A DNA stretch of 64,000 nt from DATFDN01 sp963762525 (GCA_963762525.1 CAVXKT010000011.1:434001-498000), one strand, 5' to 3'. Positions 9,152 through 17,786 are shown, numbered from the stretch's first letter. Notes: generated from the letters alone by a model not told the origin. Translations and numbers: made by a program.

Positions 9152-10384
9152 ATGAGCGACGAACAAAACGACGATCTGCCGACCGGACTGGCGCTGACGC
9201 CGCTCGATCCGGTGTTCCGCGAGACCCCGCACGTCTATCTCGACCGCTTGCGCGAAGCGGCCCCGGTGCATCGCGACACGGCGCTCAATCGGGTGTTCCT
9301 CACCCGCTTCGGCGACGCCAAGGCGGTGGTCTCGAACCGCGCGCTGGCGGTCGATCCGCGCAAGGCGCCGCCCGGCTCCTATCACCGGCGCATCGTGCTG
9401 GGCGACGGCGATCCGGCGATGTTCCAGCCGTCAATGCTGCATCTCGACGATCCCGACCACCGGCGCATCCGCAACCTGGTCTCGCAGGCGTTCAATCAAC
9501 GCGCTGTCGATGCGTTCCGGCCGCGCATCCAGGCCATCGCCGATCACCTGCTCGACGCCGTGTCCGGACAGGGGTTCGACGTGATCGGCGATTTCGCGGC
9601 GCCCTTCCCGACCATCGTGATCGCCGAGATGCTGGGCGTCGATCCCGCCGATCAGGGCAGTTTCAAAACCTGGTCGGATGCGCTCGTGCACAGCTTCAAT
9701 CCGCGTCGCACGCCGGCGCAGGACGAAGAGCTGATGCAGGCGCAGATCGGGCTGATCGAGTATTTCCAGCGGATCGTCGATCTCCGCCGGCGGGTGCGCG
9801 GCGAGGATCTGGTGAGCGCGCTGGTCTCCGCCGAGGAGGCGGGCGAGCGGCTGAGCGAGCGCGAGATCATCTCCACCTGCAACCTGCTGCTGGTGGCCGG
9901 CAACGTCACCACCACCGACCTGATCGGCAACGGCGTCTTGGCGCTGCTGCGCCATCCCGACCAGCTCGCGGCGCTGCGCGCCGATCCGGGCCTGATCCGC
10001 AACGCCGTGGAGGAAGTCTTGCGCTTCGATCCGCCGGTGGCGCAGACGAGCCGGCTCGTGCTGACGCCGATCGAGGTGGGCGGGGTGCGGCTGCAGGCGG
10101 GCGAGTCGGTCAATGCCTCGCTGCTCGCCGCCGGCCACGACCCGGCGGCGCACGCCGACCCGCACCGGTTCGACATCAGCCGGGCCGATACCAGTCACAT
10201 GGCCTTCGGCGGCGGCGCCCATTTCTGCCTCGGCGCGCCGCTCGCCCGCGCCGAGGCGCAGATCGCCATCTCCAGCATGCTCGCCCGCTTCCCGGCGTTG
10301 CGCCTCGATCCGACGGCCGCGATCGAGCACAAGCGGGCGCCGGTATTCAACGGCGTGGCGGCGCTGCGCGTGCTCGTGCGCTAG
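9152..10384 (+). CDS. Cytochrome P450
   Basis: A soluble class I bacterial P450 of 410 residues. The heme loop FGGGAHFCLG is at 352-361 with C359 as the thiolate ligand, the K-helix E-x-x-R is E288-R291, and the I-helix is AGNVTTTD at 249-256. In most P450s the I-helix motif has an acidic residue before the threonine pair; here it is V252, while T253 and T254 remain. No ferredoxin or ferredoxin reductase is adjacent. It follows the SDR gene by 14 bp and probably works with it. Confidence 0.93.
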   Translation: MSDEQNDDLPTGLALTPLDPVFRETPHVYLDRLREAAPVHRDTALNRVFLTRFGDAKAVVSNRALAVDPRKAPPGSYHRRIVLGDGDPAMFQPSMLHLDDPDHRRIRNLVSQAFNQRAVDAFRPRIQAIADHLLDAVSGQGFDVIGDFAAPFPTIVIAEMLGVDPADQGSFKTWSDALVHSFNPRRTPAQDEELMQAQIGLIEYFQRIVDLRRRVRGEDLVSALVSAEEAGERLSEREIISTCNLLLVAGNVTTTDLIGNGVLALLRHPDQLAALRADPGLIRNAVEEVLRFDPPVAQTSRLVLTPIEVGGVRLQAGESVNASLLAAGHDPAAHADPHRFDISRADTSHMAFGGGAHFCLGAPLARAEAQIAISSMLARFPALRLDPTAAIEHKRAPVFNGVAALRVLVR

Positions 10385-10406
10385 CGGCGGTCAGTGCCCG
10401 CGCCGT

Positions 10407-10850
10407 TCAGGCGAAGCGCAGGCGGCGGGGCATCAGCAGCGGCGCGATGATGCCCACGCCGATGCCCCAGAAGCCGTTGATCAGCAGCGAGCGCCCCCAG
10501 TTGGTGAGCTGCCAGCCGCCCCCGACCGGGTTCCCCTTCAACGGTGCGACGACGAAAAACCCGACCAGCACGGCGATGATCCCGAGCGCCAGCCCATCGA
10601 GCCAGAGCGGTGGGGGGAGCCGCGGCAGCGCCAGGCCGAAGACGATCCCGTAGAGCCCGCCCCAAAAGGCCAGATCGGCGATGCGCGGCACGCCCCAGGG
10701 CGGGGTCGGTCCGATCGGGTAGGCGGGCGGCATGCCGAGCCCGGGCAGCTGCAGAACGTGGAGCGCCGCCCACATCGCCTGATGGAACGTGAGGACCGAG
10801 ATCGCGGCGGCGGCGAAGCCGATGGCGGCCCGAGTTCCCGCACCACCCAT
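10407..10850 (-). CDS. Membrane protein of unknown function
   Basis: The 147-residue product has about four hydrophobic segments: near residues 6-28, 60-75, 84-100 and 120-138. Between the first two is PPAYPIGPTPPWGVPRIADL. ATG 10850 is chosen because AAAGGAG lies 8 bases before it; longer forms lack such a site. The gene is 25 bp downstream of maf on the same strand and convergent with the P450 gene. I do not recognise the family. Confidence 0.65.
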   Translation of the reverse strand: MGGAGTRAAIGFAAAAISVLTFHQAMWAALHVLQLPGLGMPPAYPIGPTPPWGVPRIADLAFWGGLYGIVFGLALPRLPPPLWLDGLALGIIAVLVGFFVVAPLKGNPVGGGWQLTNWGRSLLINGFWGIGVGIIAPLLMPRRLRFA

Positions 10851-10875
10851 CGCCAATCTCCTTTCATGTCGCCGG

Positions 10876-11484
10876 TTACGCCAGCACCGCCCCATGCTGG
10901 CGCAGGAACCCGAGCAGCGCCAGCATCGGCAATCCGAGGATCGCCGCGTGCTCGCCTTCGATACGCTCGAACAGATGCACGCCCGGGCCCTCCAGCCGAT
11001 ACCCGCCGACGCTCGCCAGTGCCGCCTCGCCCTCGGCGGCGAGATAGGCGTCCAGGAACCGATCAGAGAACGCCCGCATGGTCAGGCGCGGGCGGGCGAC
11101 GTGCTGCCACACGCGGCTCTCGTCCCGGTAGCATACGACCGCGGTCACGAGCTCATGCGTTCGGCCCCGCAACGCCTGCAAATGGCGACGCGCCTCGTTG
11201 ATGTCGGTTGGTTTGTCGAACCATTCCCCCTCGCAGACCAGCATCTGGTCGGCGCCGATCACCAGCGCCTGCGGCTCGTGGCGGGCGGTTCGCTCGGCCT
11301 TCATGGCGGCGAGCAGCACCGTGGTCGGATCGGCGCCGGCGCCCTCGGCGCGGGCTGCGCGTTTGATCTCCGCCTCGTCGATCGCCGCCGGGCGCGCCGC
11401 GAAGGACAGCCCCGCCGCCGCCAGCAAACCGCGCCGCGCTCCGGAGGAGCTGGCCAGAATGATCGGCGTGGTCGTTTGGAACAT
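10876..11484 (-). CDS. maf: Maf-family nucleotide pyrophosphatase
   Basis: Maf proteins hydrolyse non-canonical or damaged nucleoside triphosphates to monophosphates. The signature N-terminus (PIILASSSGARRGLLAAAGL), the DKP motif in FDKPTDINEA and GADQMLV are present, and the 202 residues fit the family. The strand and spacing suggest co-transcription with the small membrane protein downstream. The subtype (dTTP/UTP or m7GTP-type) cannot be fixed by eye. Confidence 0.88.
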   Translation of the reverse strand: MFQTTTPIILASSSGARRGLLAAAGLSFAARPAAIDEAEIKRAARAEGAGADPTTVLLAAMKAERTARHEPQALVIGADQMLVCEGEWFDKPTDINEARRHLQALRGRTHELVTAVVCYRDESRVWQHVARPRLTMRAFSDRFLDAYLAAEGEAALASVGGYRLEGPGVHLFERIEGEHAAILGLPMLALLGFLRQHGAVLA

Positions 11485-11570
11485 GGCCGACTCCTTTCGC
11501 CGCGTGCCCGGGAACCGGGAGCGATCTCGCGCGTCCTATCCGGTATGGCGCACGATGAAGAGGCAGACGC

Positions 11571-12002
11571 GTGGCGTCGATAGACGACACGAGCGGGGAG
11601 ACGGTCATTCCGGTGCTGGAGGAACGTGTCGTCATCGGCACGCGAAGCGCTGAGACCGACCGCGTCCTGATCCGCACCCGCACCGAGACCCGCAATGAGC
11701 CGATCGAACGTTTGCTGCGCACCGGCCAGGTGGACGTAGAGCGCGTTCCCGTCGGACGCGAAGTGGAGACGGCGCCGGAGATGCGCGAAGAGGACGGCAT
11801 TCTGATCGTGCCCGTCATCGAGGAGGAGTTGGTGCTGCGGACGCGGCTCATTCTGAAGGAGGAGATTCGCATCCGCCGCACCGAGGCGACCCGGCCGGTC
11901 CGCCGCGAAGTACGGCTTCGCCGTCAAGTGGTGAGCATCGAACGCCTGCCGATCGCGAAGACCGAAACAGAGGAGCATGAAGACAATGGCAATACCGAGT
12001 GA
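11571..12002 (+). CDS. DUF2382 (YsnF/AvaK-type) stress-associated protein
   Basis: The 143-residue protein consists of two copies of a charged beta repeat. The first runs from IPVLEERVVIGTR (about 12-69) and the second from VPVIEEELVLRTR (about 78-133). Both carry the V-x-RVPVGREV or R-x-V-x-I-ER-L pattern of DUF2382 domains, which are often encoded next to general-stress genes. There is no signal peptide, cysteine or catalytic motif, so the role is probably structural. The start is GTG 11571 with GAAGAGG upstream. It overlaps the next DUF2382 gene by 17 bases. Confidence 0.8.
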   Translation: MASIDDTSGETVIPVLEERVVIGTRSAETDRVLIRTRTETRNEPIERLLRTGQVDVERVPVGREVETAPEMREEDGILIVPVIEEELVLRTRLILKEEIRIRRTEATRPVRREVRLRRQVVSIERLPIAKTETEEHEDNGNTE

Positions 12003-12999
12003 TCCGAGACTGCCGGAAACCGATCCGACGATCGATCCGGCCGCCAGCGACGTGGCGGGACGTGATTATCAGGTTGTCGCCGTGTTCGAGAACTGGGAGC
12101 GAGCGCGTGCCGCGCGTGACCGGCTGGCCGAGGAGGGCATCCCGACCTCCGCCATGGACATTATCAACCGCGAGGCCGAGCCCGGCTACTCCAACGTCGA
12201 GTACGAGCGCTCGGAGGAGGGGTTCTGGGGCGCGATCAAGCGCTTCTTCGTCCCCGGCGAGCATGAGGCCGGATATTACGAGGCGGTCCGCCGGGGCCAG
12301 GCGGTGCTGGTGGTGCGGCCGAACTACGATCAGCACGATCGGGTGGTGCAGATCCTCGAAGGCTATGACCCGATCGACTTCGACCGCCAGGAGGAGACTT
12401 GGCGCCAGACCGGCTGGACCGGAACCTCGCCGGTAGCGGCGGGGATGTCCGAGGCGGGCCATGGCGCGCTGGGGCGCAGCGGCCTCGATCGCCCGGCAAG
12501 CGAGCCGGCCGACGTTGCCGCCTCGGCGGCGAGCCTCAAGGCTGCCGATCGCGTCGGTGCCACGCCGGCGGCTCCGGTCGCCGGCCGGACCGTGCCGGCG
12601 GGCGTCGGCGCCCGCGACGAGGCGATCCCGGTCGTCGAGGAGACGGTCCGCGTGGGCAAGCGCCTGGTGGATCGCGGCGGCGTGCGGGTGCGCAGCTATG
12701 TCACCGAGCGCCCGGTCGAGGAGAACGTCACTCTGCACGAGGAGCGGGTGGACGTCGAGCGCCGCCCGGTGGACCGCGCCGCCGGAACGCTGCCCGAGGA
12801 CGCCTTCCGCGAGCGCACGATCGAGGTGTCCGCGACCGGCGAAGAGGCGGTGGTGCAGAAGGACGCGCGGGTCGTCGAGGAGGTGGTGGTGCGTAAGGAC
12901 GCCGCCGACCGCACCGAGACGGTCCGCGACACCACGCGCAAGACTGAGGTCGAAGTCGAGGACACCCGCACCGGCGAGAAGAAGGGCCCGGCGCGCTAA
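11986..12999 (+). CDS. YflT-like plus DUF2382 stress protein
   Basis: The protein has about 337 residues. Residues 27-110 resemble the general-stress YflT/17M domain (YQVVAVFENWERARAARDRL). A low-complexity Ala/Pro/Gly linker follows, and from about 205 there is a DUF2382 domain (IPVVEETVRVGKRLVDRGGV, then VTLHEERVDVERRPVD). The C-terminus is highly charged (VEDTRTGEKKGPAR). It starts inside the previous DUF2382 gene and should be co-translated with it. ATG 11986 is preferred to ATG 11977, three codons earlier. A role in envelope or desiccation stress is only inferred. Confidence 0.82.
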   Translation: MAIPSDPRLPETDPTIDPAASDVAGRDYQVVAVFENWERARAARDRLAEEGIPTSAMDIINREAEPGYSNVEYERSEEGFWGAIKRFFVPGEHEAGYYEAVRRGQAVLVVRPNYDQHDRVVQILEGYDPIDFDRQEETWRQTGWTGTSPVAAGMSEAGHGALGRSGLDRPASEPADVAASAASLKAADRVGATPAAPVAGRTVPAGVGARDEAIPVVEETVRVGKRLVDRGGVRVRSYVTERPVEENVTLHEERVDVERRPVDRAAGTLPEDAFRERTIEVSATGEEAVVQKDARVVEEVVVRKDAADRTETVRDTTRKTEVEVEDTRTGEKKGPAR

Positions 13000-13004
13000 G
13001 CCCG

Positions 13005-13036
13005 ACCGGCGCCCCCCGTGGTCCGGGGGCGCCGGT
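13005..13036. terminator. Hairpin between convergent genes
   Basis: A perfect 12-bp stem (ACCGGCGCCCCC at 13005-13016, complement at 13025-13036) closes an 8-base loop between the DUF2382 gene and the convergent small gene. There is no T-run on either side, so it may act as a bidirectional attenuator or terminator of lower efficiency. Confidence 0.5.
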
Positions 13037-13240
13037 TCAGGCGGTCGCCGCCGCGATCCGGATCACAGAATCGAGTTCTCGCCGGAGCGTGATCGCCTCA
13101 CCCGGCGTCAATTCGACAAACATGCGGCGCGCCGATCCGTCGGCGCGTTCATGCTTGAGGCGCAGAAATACCGCGCCCGGCACCGCCTGAAGGGAGAGGG
13201 CGGTGGCCTCGGTGGCGAGGTCGAGAACCGGGTCGGACAT
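13037..13240 (-). CDS. Small conserved-type hypothetical protein
   Basis: The frame encodes 67 residues with LDLATEATALSLQAVPGAVF, then FLRLKHERADGSARRMFVELTPGEAITL. It has no signal peptide and is predicted cytoplasmic and soluble. The composition is protein-like and it does not lie opposite a known gene, which supports it as real. It is convergent with the DUF2382 gene across a hairpin. Function is unknown. Confidence 0.5.
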   Translation of the reverse strand: MSDPVLDLATEATALSLQAVPGAVFLRLKHERADGSARRMFVELTPGEAITLRRELDSVIRIAAATA

Positions 13241-13317
13241 GCGGGAACCTGCTGCTCACCTAAGCGTGAACATGCCATGGATCGACTCGCGAAACAACCG
13301 GAAATCGGAGAGCGGCG

Positions 13318-13746
13318 ATGGGATTTCTCGACCACCTGATGGGCGCGGCGCGGGATGCGATGCAGGGCCACGAGGCGACGCTCGCGCCGATGCTGCTGTC
13401 GGCGCTCGGCGGCGGTGAAAGCCAGGCGGCGCAGGCCAACGGGCTGGGCGCGCTTGTCGGGCAGTTCCAGAAAGCCGGGCTCGGCGGCATCGCGCAGAGC
13501 TGGGTCAGCAACCAGGAGCCGAATCAGCCGGTATCGCCCGATCAGGTGCAGCAGGCGCTGGGCGATGATCACCTCTCCGCGCTGGCGGCCAAGACCGGAT
13601 TGCCGATGGCGACGCTGTTGCCGACACTCGCCGCCTTGCTGCCCAAGCTCGTGAGCGGGCTGACGCCCAACGGCCAGATCCCGACCACCGCGGAGAGCCT
13701 GACGCCCGGAAACCCGGTCGCCGGCGGCCAGAACATGGAAGTCTAG
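13318..13746 (+). CDS. YidB-family (DUF937) protein
   Basis: The 142-residue protein has the family pattern: an N-terminal MGFLDHLMGAA, repeated ALGG and G-L-G-A/G-L helices, and the marker stretch SWVSNQEPNQPVSPDQV followed by ALGDDHLSALAAKTGL. YidB-like proteins have no settled function. The start has GGAGAGCGGCG upstream. The gene is monocistronic by spacing. Confidence 0.82.
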   Translation: MGFLDHLMGAARDAMQGHEATLAPMLLSALGGGESQAAQANGLGALVGQFQKAGLGGIAQSWVSNQEPNQPVSPDQVQQALGDDHLSALAAKTGLPMATLLPTLAALLPKLVSGLTPNGQIPTTAESLTPGNPVAGGQNMEV

Positions 13747-13799
13747 CCGGCGCTCCGGCGTCAGCGTAGGCTCGCGCCTCCTGAACACGGGGGAGCGTC

Positions 13800-14575
13800 A
13801 TGGCGCTCGATGCCGCCACACTGCGTCGGATCGCGCCGCAGCCGCGCAGCTTCGCCGACCAGACGCGCATCCTGGACGCGATCGTCCCGGTCATGGACGC
13901 CACCTTTTCGGCCGCCGATATCGGCATTCGCCGATGCGACAGGCGCATTTCCTGGCTCAGGTCGGCCATGAATCCTGGGGGTTCTCGACTTCTGGTCGAG
14001 CAGGGAGACGGCTGGCAATACGAAGGCAACGCCAATCTCGGCAACACGCAAGACGGTGACGGGCCGCGCTATTTGGGACGCGGGCTGATTCAGCTCACCG
14101 GCCGCTACAACTACACGCATTTCTCCCGCCCCGACCTCGACATCGTCGATCATCCCGAGCTGGCGGCGGAGCCGGTGAACTCGCTTCGTCTGGCCTGCGC
14201 GTTCTGGAACGACCGGCAACTGAGCCCGCTCGCCGACTGCGACGACGTGCTGGCGATCACCGCCCGCGTCAATGGCGCCTTTAACGGCTACGAGTTGCGC
14301 TGCGGTTATCTGGCGCGAGCGCGGATTGGCGTTCGGGCTGCCGGCGCACTCGGCGACCGGGCCCGCCGATGCCCGACACTCCGCCAAGGCGACAGCGGAA
14401 CGGCGGTGATGCGGATGCAGGCGCGGCTGCGCGGCTCGGCTATGCGGTGGGCGTTGACGGCCGGTTCGGGCCGCACACCGGGTCTGAGTTGGCGCGCTTT
14501 CAGGCCGATAGCGGCCTGGAGGCGGACGGCGTGGCGGGGCCGGCGGCCTGGGCGCGGCTGATGGCGGTGGAGTGA
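13800..14575 (+). CDS. GH19-like endolysin with C-terminal peptidoglycan-binding domain (frameshifted)
   Basis: The body matches GH19 chitinase/endolysin domains: a segment that reads MRQAHFLAQVGHES in one frame, then GDGPRYLGRGLIQLTGRYNY and the C-terminal half in another. A PG_binding_1 domain follows (LRQGDSGTAVMRMQARL, then GVDGRFGPHTGSELARFQ). Frame switches are needed near 13930, 13985 and 14435. The catalytic Glu would be in the HES segment. There is no signal peptide, as in many phage-derived or self-lysis muramidases. No other phage gene is nearby, so it appears to be a domesticated single gene. Confidence 0.72.
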
Positions 14576-14656
14576 GGGCTGACCGATCGCCGCGCTGGTG
14601 CTGTGGCGTGAGCGCTGGCGGGCCGGCACGGGCCGATTGCGGGCGTCCGGTGCACG

Positions 14657-15025
14657 GTGCGGCTGGCGCCCGGCGAGACCGCGCGAGCTTCACGGCGCGG
14701 TCCCGCGCGGCTTGCGCGATTGCTATGCGATCGCGCTGCCCGGCGCGGGCGAGGTGCTGTCCGTCTCGACAGCCTGCCGGACTCGGCCGAAAACGTCGTG
14801 TTGCAGATCTATCGCCCGCCTTGGCGCATTCAGCCGAGCGCCGACGGTCCGGCCGTCGGCGGCCGCACCCTGCCGGGCGCCGGCTCGGCATGGACGCGCG
14901 TTCGTTCACTGGCCGCCTGCCGACGCCGCGGCACCTATCTCCTGGTCCTCGGCACCACGCGCGGCGGCGGAGAATACCGGGTGCGGCTAGGGTGGCGTTG
15001 GGAATTGGAACGGAGCCGACGATGA
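14657..15025 (+). CDS. Hypothetical protein (frameshifted)
   Basis: The start (VRLAPGETA) and end (VVLQIYRPPWRIQPSADG, then GTYLLVLGTTRGGGEYRVRLGW) share one frame, but the segment near 14690-14750 reads better in other frames (ARSRAA, then AIALPGAGEVLS). The last part resembles the beta-rich repeat of pre-peptidase C-terminal or bacterial inhibitor-like domains. The stop overlaps the next gene's ATG by four bases, which supports the frame and coupling. The true start may lie upstream. Confidence 0.4.
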   Translation: MRLAPGETARASRRGPARLARLLCDRAARRGRGAVRLDSLPDSAENVVLQIYRPPWRIQPSADGPAVGGRTLPGAGSAWTRVRSLAACRRRGTYLLVLGTTRGGGEYRVRLGWRWELERSRR

Positions 15026-15642
15026 GCGAGCATATCATCACCGACGAGGCGGCGCTGGAGGTGCTTTACGGCACGCCGTCGGAGGCCTCGTTGCGCAAGG
15101 AGGTGGACCATGTCCACCCGCATTATCGCGCCTTCATCGAGGCGCGCGCCCTTCGTCGCCGTCGCGACCTCGGGGCCGGAGCGGGCTCGACGTCTCACCG
15201 CGCGGCGATCCGCCCGGATTCGTGGTGGTGGAAGATGCGCGTACCCTGCTGCTGCCCGACCGGCGCGGCAACAACCGGATCGACAGCCTGCGCAACCTGG
15301 TCCACGACCCGCGCATTACGCTGCTTGTTTCTGATCCCCGGAATTGGCGAGACGCTGCGGGTGAACGGCCGCGCGGTCATCTCGGTCGATCCCGCTCTGC
15401 TGGCGCGCTTCCCGGCGCAGGGCAAGCTGCCGCGTGCGGTGATGGTGATCGACGTCGAGCGGGTTTATTTCCAGTGTCCGAAGGCGATGGTGCGCTCCGA
15501 GCTGTGGAACCCCGACCGCCGCATACCCCGCTCGCGCCTGCCCAGCACCGGAACGATCCTCGCCGACCTGACGAGCAACGCGATCAACGGCACGGCTTAC
15601 GACGCGGCGTATCCCGAACGGCTGCGCTCGACGCTGTATTGA
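15022..15642 (+). CDS. Pyridoxamine 5'-phosphate oxidase-fold FMN-binding protein (frameshifted)
   Basis: The ends are in one frame: LYGTPSEASLRKEVDHVHPH at the N-terminus and VERVYFQCPKAMVRSELWNP near the C-terminus. The centre (APFVAVATSGPE, then VVEDARTLLLPDRRGNNRIDSL) lies in others, with switches near 15150, 15190 and 15320. This is the MSMEG_1061-like PNPOx subgroup of about 200 residues. It binds a flavin and its substrate is unknown. It is distinct from the true pdxH at 24.2 kb. It is convergent with hflC. Confidence 0.75.
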   Translation: MSEHIITDEAALEVLYGTPSEASLRKEVDHVHPHYRAFIEARALRRRRDLGAGAGSTSHRAAIRPDSWWWKMRVPCCCPTGAATTGSTACATWSTTRALRCLFLIPGIGETLRVNGRAVISVDPALLARFPAQGKLPRAVMVIDVERVYFQCPKAMVRSELWNPDRRIPRSRLPSTGTILADLTSNAINGTAYDAAYPERLRSTLY

Positions 15643-16611
15643 GCGCAGCCGCACATCGGCGACCACATCACGGGCAATGTCCGCCGACTCACCCCGGCCC
15701 TCTCCGCCCCCGAGGGCGGAGAGGCAGACGAGCGCGCTTACGGTATCGCCCGGCGGCTGGGTTAGCAGGCGTAAAAAGTCGCCGTCGGGGCTGAGCACCA
15801 ACCGGGCCTTGCCGGTGTCGAAGGCGGCGCGGTACGCCTCCAGCGTGCGCCAGGTGGCGTAGAAGCCGGGGTCCTTGCCGTAGGCGTCGGCATAGAGCTT
15901 GGTCGCCGACGCCTCGCCCTCGCCGCGCAGCTTGTCGGCCTGCGCGCGGGCCTCGGCGAGCAGCACCGTGCGGTCGCGCTCGGCATCGGCGCGGATGCGC
16001 GCCGAGGTCGCCGCACCCTCGGCGCGCGCCTGCGCCGCGATCCGCTCGCGCTCGCTCTGCATCCGCGACAGGATCGCCTCGGTGTTCTCGCGCGGCAGAT
16101 CGGCGCGGCGGATGCGCACGTCCTCCACCGTCACCCCGAAGCCGCGCATCTCGCCGTCCACCTGCTGGCGAATGCTGGTCATGATGCGGTCGCGGTCGGC
16201 CGAGAGCACGTCGGGCAGCGTGCGCGTGCCCAGCACGCGGCGGATGGCGGAGGAGACGATGGCGTTGAGCCTGCCCTCGACCGCCTCCCCGGAGGCGCCG
16301 GCGGCCTGGTAAAAGCGCAAGGCGTCGCTGATGCGATACATGGTGAAGCTATCGACGATCAGCCGGCGCTGATCGCCCAGGATCACCTCCTCGGGCGGCG
16401 TCGTCAGCGCCAGCAGCCGGCGATCGAAGCCGATCACGCTCTGCACGAACGGGGTGCGCGCGTGCAATCCCGCCTGCTCGACCACGCGCACCGGCCGGCC
16501 GAACTCCGTCACCAGCGCCTGTTCGGTCTGGCCGACGGTGAACAGCGTCGCCGCCGCGAACACGATGGCGACCAGCAGCGCCGCGACAGCGCCGATCGCG
16601 GTGCGGTTCAT
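15316..16611 (-). CDS. hflC: HflC, membrane protease FtsH modulator subunit
   Basis: HflC pairs with HflK in an inner-membrane complex that modulates FtsH. Residues 8-27 form the single N-terminal membrane anchor. The SPFH/band-7 domain follows (TEQALVTEFGRPVRVV, then PEEVILGDQRRLIVDSFTMY), then a coiled coil (residues about 190-255) and LSPDGDFLRLL at about 285. The family ends near here. The frame continues about 140 more codons through a dispersed repeat and antisense to the PNPOx gene, so the C-terminal extension is doubtful. ATG 16611 overlaps the hflK stop (ATGA). Confidence 0.85.
   Translation of the reverse strand: MNRTAIGAVAALLVAIVFAAATLFTVGQTEQALVTEFGRPVRVVEQAGLHARTPFVQSVIGFDRRLLALTTPPEEVILGDQRRLIVDSFTMYRISDALRFYQAAGASGEAVEGRLNAIVSSAIRRVLGTRTLPDVLSADRDRIMTSIRQQVDGEMRGFGVTVEDVRIRRADLPRENTEAILSRMQSERERIAAQARAEGAATSARIRADAERDRTVLLAEARAQADKLRGEGEASATKLYADAYGKDPGFYATWRTLEAYRAAFDTGKARLVLSPDGDFLRLLTQPPGDTVSALVCLSALGGGEGRGESADIARDVVADVRLRSIQRRAQPFGIRRVVSRAVDRVARQVGEDRSGAGQARAGYAAVGVPQLGAHHRLRTLEINPLDVDHHHRTRQLALRREARQQSGIDRDDRAAVHPQRLANSGDQKQAA
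15688..15725. repeat. Dispersed palindromic repeat, CTCTCCGCC family, copy 1
   Basis: After CTCACCCCGG comes an 11-bp stem (CCTCTCCGCCC and its complement, 15699-15724) with a 4-base loop. The same leader and stem occur at 29450-29492 and, in a longer form, at 45362-45440. On the minus strand hflC reads straight through this copy. Confidence 0.6.
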
Positions 16612-17786
16612 TTCGCGCCTCCGGGCTTCGCGCTAGCCGTCTCCGGCGTCAGCGGCAGCAGCGGCAACAAGCCGCGCAGCCGGTCATCGAGCACCACGCT
16701 TTCGGCGTGGCTCAGCACGTCCTGCATGGTGTCGAGATAGAGCCGCTTCATGGTCACGTCCTTGGCCGCCTGGTAGGCGGTCAGCACGCTGGCGAAGCGC
16801 TGCGACTCGCCGGTCGCGCGGGCCACCGTCGCCGCTCGCTCGCCCTCGGCCTGGGCGACGATCCGTGCCGCGTCGCCGCGCGCCCGCGGCACGATGTCGT
16901 TGCGGTAGGACTCGGCCTGGTTGCGCATCCGCTCGGCGTCGGTGTTGGCGCGCTGCACGTCGCGGAAGCTCTCGATCACCGCCGCCGGCGGATCGACCCG
17001 CTGCGGCAGCACTTGCACGATCTGCACGCCCGCCTTGTAGCCGTCCAGGATACGCTGCGTCTGGCGCATCACGTCATCGGCGATCTGCGCGCGCAGCGGC
17101 CCCAACGCCGGCTGGATCGGCGAGCGGCCCATCACCTCGCGCAGCACGCTCTCCGTCACCGCCTTGATGGTGACGTTGGGATTGCGGGTGTTGAACAGAT
17201 AGGCCACCGGATCGGCGATCCGCCACAGCACCGCGATGTTGACATCGACGATGTTCTCGTCGCCGGTCAGCATCAGTCCTTCCTGGGCGACATCGTGTCC
17301 GGTCTCGTGCTCCGCACTCGGCTCGGTCTCGCTCTCGCCCGAACGGTATCCGATCTCGATGCGGTTGACGCGGGTGACGGCCGGCGTCTCGACACCCTCC
17401 ACCGGCCAGGGCAGGTGGTAATTGAGCCCCGGCGCGGTGAGGCGGGTGAAGGCGCCGAAGCGCATCACCACCCCCTCCTGGTCCGGCTGCACGCGATAGA
17501 GGCCGCTGAACAGCCACAGCACCACGGCGGCGAGGCCGAGATAGGCCAGATAGCGGCCGTTCAGTCCGCCCCCGGGACCGCCGAGCCGGCGGCGCCCGCC
17601 GAGGAACCGCCGCACCGCTTCCTGGGCGCCGGCGATGATGCGGTCGAGGTCCGGCAACGGGCCCCCGCCCGGGCGGCGACCACCCGGGCGCGAACCTTCC
17701 GGCTTCTCCTCCCAGTCGCCCGAGCCCCAAGGCGATCCGGGACGCGGATCGTGGTCGTCGTCGTCGGGGCCACCGGTGTTGGCCAT
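16608..17786 (-). CDS. hflK: HflK, membrane protease FtsH modulator subunit
   Basis: The 392-residue product begins with a Gly/Pro/Arg-rich cytoplasmic tail (about 1-80), followed by a membrane helix (YLAYLGLAAVVLWLFSGLY, about 82-100) and the SPFH domain (VQPDQEGVVMRFGAFTRL). A coiled coil rich in Ala/Glu/Arg precedes a final hydrophobic LLPLLPLTPE. It translates into hflC through an ATGA overlap. ATG 17786 is chosen because the reading frame upstream is antisense to mrp and has no matching sequence. It is divergent from mrp. Confidence 0.9.
   Translation of the reverse strand: MANTGGPDDDDHDPRPGSPWGSGDWEEKPEGSRPGGRRPGGGPLPDLDRIIAGAQEAVRRFLGGRRRLGGPGGGLNGRYLAYLGLAAVVLWLFSGLYRVQPDQEGVVMRFGAFTRLTAPGLNYHLPWPVEGVETPAVTRVNRIEIGYRSGESETEPSAEHETGHDVAQEGLMLTGDENIVDVNIAVLWRIADPVAYLFNTRNPNVTIKAVTESVLREVMGRSPIQPALGPLRAQIADDVMRQTQRILDGYKAGVQIVQVLPQRVDPPAAVIESFRDVQRANTDAERMRNQAESYRNDIVPRARGDAARIVAQAEGERAATVARATGESQRFASVLTAYQAAKDVTMKRLYLDTMQDVLSHAESVVLDDRLRGLLPLLPLTPETASAKPGGAK

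Noticed and set aside
10385..10406. Hairpin between the P450 gene and the convergent membrane-protein gene
   Set aside because: Pairing in this 22-base spacer is imperfect and no T-run is present.
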